6,286 nucleotides of DNA from Porticoccaceae bacterium (lineage in GTDB: Bacteria > Pseudomonadota > Gammaproteobacteria > Pseudomonadales > Porticoccaceae): positions 11,905 through 18,190 of the forward strand of contig NZXB01000064.1 in NCBI GenBank assembly GCA_002701765.1. Reading direction: 5' to 3'. How positions within the stretch are numbered: the stretch's first letter is position 1; each line of letters opens with the position of its first letter. The position numbers and the translations under genes were made by a program. Shown one piece after another: positions 5,961-6,286 of the stretch. The notes beneath the pieces are model-generated. The model was not told where the DNA came from. It saw only the letters and a list, made by a program, of their open reading frames with translations, and ran no database searches.

Positions 5961-6286
5961 CTATCGCTCGCTGCACTCCCCCGAAGGAATAATTATAGGC
6001 TCTTTCTTTTCTTGATTTTCAAAGTCTTCACGACAGCCGATATCTTTCCAGTTAATCATTATCAACGACTCAGCAATGGCTTTTCTCAATGAATCGCCAG
6101 GGCCTACAGTGACAAAAACATCGGGGGCAAATTCCATTGCTGCCACTTGAATTGCTTTGCTAAAAAAATAAGGCTCGATAATTTGGTGCCTCAAAGTGTA
6201 ATCATGTAATGCATGATGATCATAACAGCGGGGATACCATATAGCCCCTCTTCCATCCACCATTGGTATCTCTGACGACGTGAAAA
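5961..6286 (-). CDS. C-terminal part of a malonyl-CoA:ACP transacylase-like protein (partial)
   Basis: The minus-strand frame is open from the right window edge to a TAG at 5961-5963 and gives 107 visible residues. A Met codon at 6261-6263 is probably internal, because the residues before it (FTSSEIP) continue without a stop and fit the sequence that follows. The segment FAPDVFVTVGPGDSL resembles the C-terminal xxFVEVGPGxxL element of acyltransferases such as FabD, which load malonyl groups onto acyl carrier protein in fatty-acid or polyketide synthesis. The VDGRG opening and the following NWKDIGCREDF segment remind me of longer proteins annotated as ACP S-malonyltransferase in gammaproteobacteria. 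The catalytic Ser and His would lie outside the window, so activity cannot be judged. It converges on the receptor gene and is probably unrelated to it. Another acyltransferase-fold protein is possible. Confidence 0.65.
   Translation of the reverse strand, partial: FTSSEIPMVDGRGAIWYPRCYDHHALHDYTLRHQIIEPYFFSKAIQVAAMEFAPDVFVTVGPGDSLRKAIAESLIMINWKDIGCREDFENQEKKEPIIIPSGECSER

Overview
The window looks like chromosomal DNA from a free-living Gram-negative proteobacterium. A large TonB-dependent outer-membrane receptor has the signal-peptide, TonB-box (IDEVIVTAR) and plug layout that is abundant in marine Gammaproteobacteria and in Sphingomonadales. The base composition is moderately AT-rich, and the malonyltransferase-like C-terminus at the right edge reminds me of gammaproteobacterial proteins. 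My best guess is a marine gammaproteobacterium, but this rests on protein resemblance only; there is no rRNA or other phylogenetic marker. I see no insertion sequence, phage gene, tRNA, CRISPR array or integrase.

Layout from left to right: (1) 55-1410, minus strand, a complete 12-helix GPH/MelB-type cation symporter with a TTG start. (2) 1411-1696, a divergent intergenic region with three GTGATC copies just before the next gene. (3) 1697-2596, plus strand, a 10-helix EamA/DMT-family inner-membrane transporter; the frame is open back to 1475, but that extension looks non-coding. (4) 2597-2791, a spacer with two adjacent hairpins right after the stop. (5) 2792-3346, plus strand, a small cupin protein with a GTG start. 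(6) 3347-3447, a very AT-rich leader. (7) 3448-5838, plus strand, a complete 796-residue TonB-dependent receptor, followed by a strong intrinsic terminator at 5857-5889. (8) 5961-6286, minus strand, the C-terminal part of an acyltransferase (malonyl-CoA:ACP transacylase-like) protein that runs off the right edge and converges on the receptor.

Functionally the window reads as a transport and nutrient-acquisition neighbourhood: an outer-membrane active importer, an inner-membrane cation-coupled symporter divergent from the rest, and a DMT permease. The cupin subfamily often lies near small-molecule or aromatic catabolism genes. A plausible picture is uptake of a small organic nutrient across the outer membrane by the receptor and across the inner membrane by the symporter or the DMT protein. 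No catabolic enzyme lies inside the window, so the substrate cannot be named. I found no convincing undescribed system; the points worth a second look are start-site choices, repeats in the spacers, the receptor's unusual C-terminus and cysteine pairs, and the reduced cupin site.
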